Origin: Acidobacteriota bacterium
Lineage (GTDB): Bacteria > Acidobacteriota > Thermoanaerobaculia > Gp7-AA8
Assembly: GCA_021325515.1 (NCBI GenBank)
Contig: JAJPHC010000035.1
Coordinates: 1 to 64,000 of the forward strand
DNA length: 64,000 bases
Direction of reading: 5' to 3'
The translations under genes and the position numbers were made by a program. Within the stretch, counting starts at the first letter, position 1; each line of letters begins with the position of its first letter. Of this stretch, positions 63,943-64,000 are shown in pieces. The notes under the pieces are model-generated. The model made no database searches. It had not been told where the DNA came from and was given only the letters and a program-made list of their open reading frames with translations.

Positions 63943-64000
63943 GTAGAGCCGCCTCTCAGGCGGCTCTTTCAAAGCCGGGGGATGACAGCCGCCTCTCAGG
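63943..64000. repeat. GCCGCCT hairpins at the window edge
   Basis: GCCGCCTCTCAGGCGGC lies at 63948-63964, preceded by CGTAGA as at 62295. A further copy starts at 63988 and is cut by the window end. They are probably members of a dispersed palindromic repeat family. Confidence 0.75.

Overview
The window is GC-rich chromosomal DNA with short intergenic gaps and genes on both strands. Many secreted or outer-membrane proteins begin with clear signal peptides. There is a Ser/Thr kinase fused to TolB-like and TPR regions, duplicated FKBP genes, many start codons without a Shine-Dalgarno sequence close behind a -10-like hexamer, and several families of short intergenic repeats. Together these suggest a Gram-negative, heterotrophic soil-type bacterium, most likely Acidobacteriota. 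That placement is inference, because no rRNA or marker protein in the window fixes the taxon.

Layout. 0.2-9.1 kb: AlkZ/YcaQ-like glycosylase, a response regulator with an RsbW-like ATPase, a NUDIX hydrolase, a chemotaxis receptor, a potassium channel with RCK domains, an RlmA-type methyltransferase and MsrB. 9.2-17.4 kb: membrane metallophosphoesterase, STT3-like glycosyltransferase, L,D-transpeptidase, cupin/M28 peptidase pair, a small basic protein, a secreted protein and an F420-reductase-like protein. 17.5-25.6 kb: a protease/beta-propeller/beta-barrel surface protein, a zincin, a VWA lipoprotein and two tandem double-FKBP isomerases. 25.7-30.3 kb: glyoxylate shunt (aceB, aceA and a 36-codon downstream ORF) divergent from a RamB/ScfR-type regulator, with a candidate operator between them. 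30.4-41.0 kb: outer-membrane protein, bacilliredoxin, M48 protease with a PQQ-type dehydrogenase, EamA transporter, a large secreted protein, metallophosphoesterase, SDR and alpha/beta hydrolase.

41.07-54.9 kb is the most interesting region. It starts with an initiator tRNA-Met whose last 18 bases recur at 54869-54886, which marks a 13.7-kb genomic island. The island carries one five-gene block: HTH-SNF2 helicase-DUF3883, an unknown coiled-coil protein, a DUF1156-type DNA methyltransferase, a Fic protein and a DUF499-type ATPase. Palindromic operators lie before the first and last genes, and a frameshifted winged-helix gene remnant with its own palindromes lies at the right end. The gene content looks like a methylation-based phage-defence system. 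No integrase is visible.

54.9-64 kb returns to core-type genes: kinase-TPR protein, a broken gene, a histidine kinase, a coiled-coil protein, an esterase/VOC pair and a GMC oxidoreductase. Repeats run through the whole window: 9-bp units (TATGGGACC type) at five or more intergenic sites, several folding as large hairpins, inverted heptamer arrays at the left edge, and GCCGCCT hairpins at the right edge.
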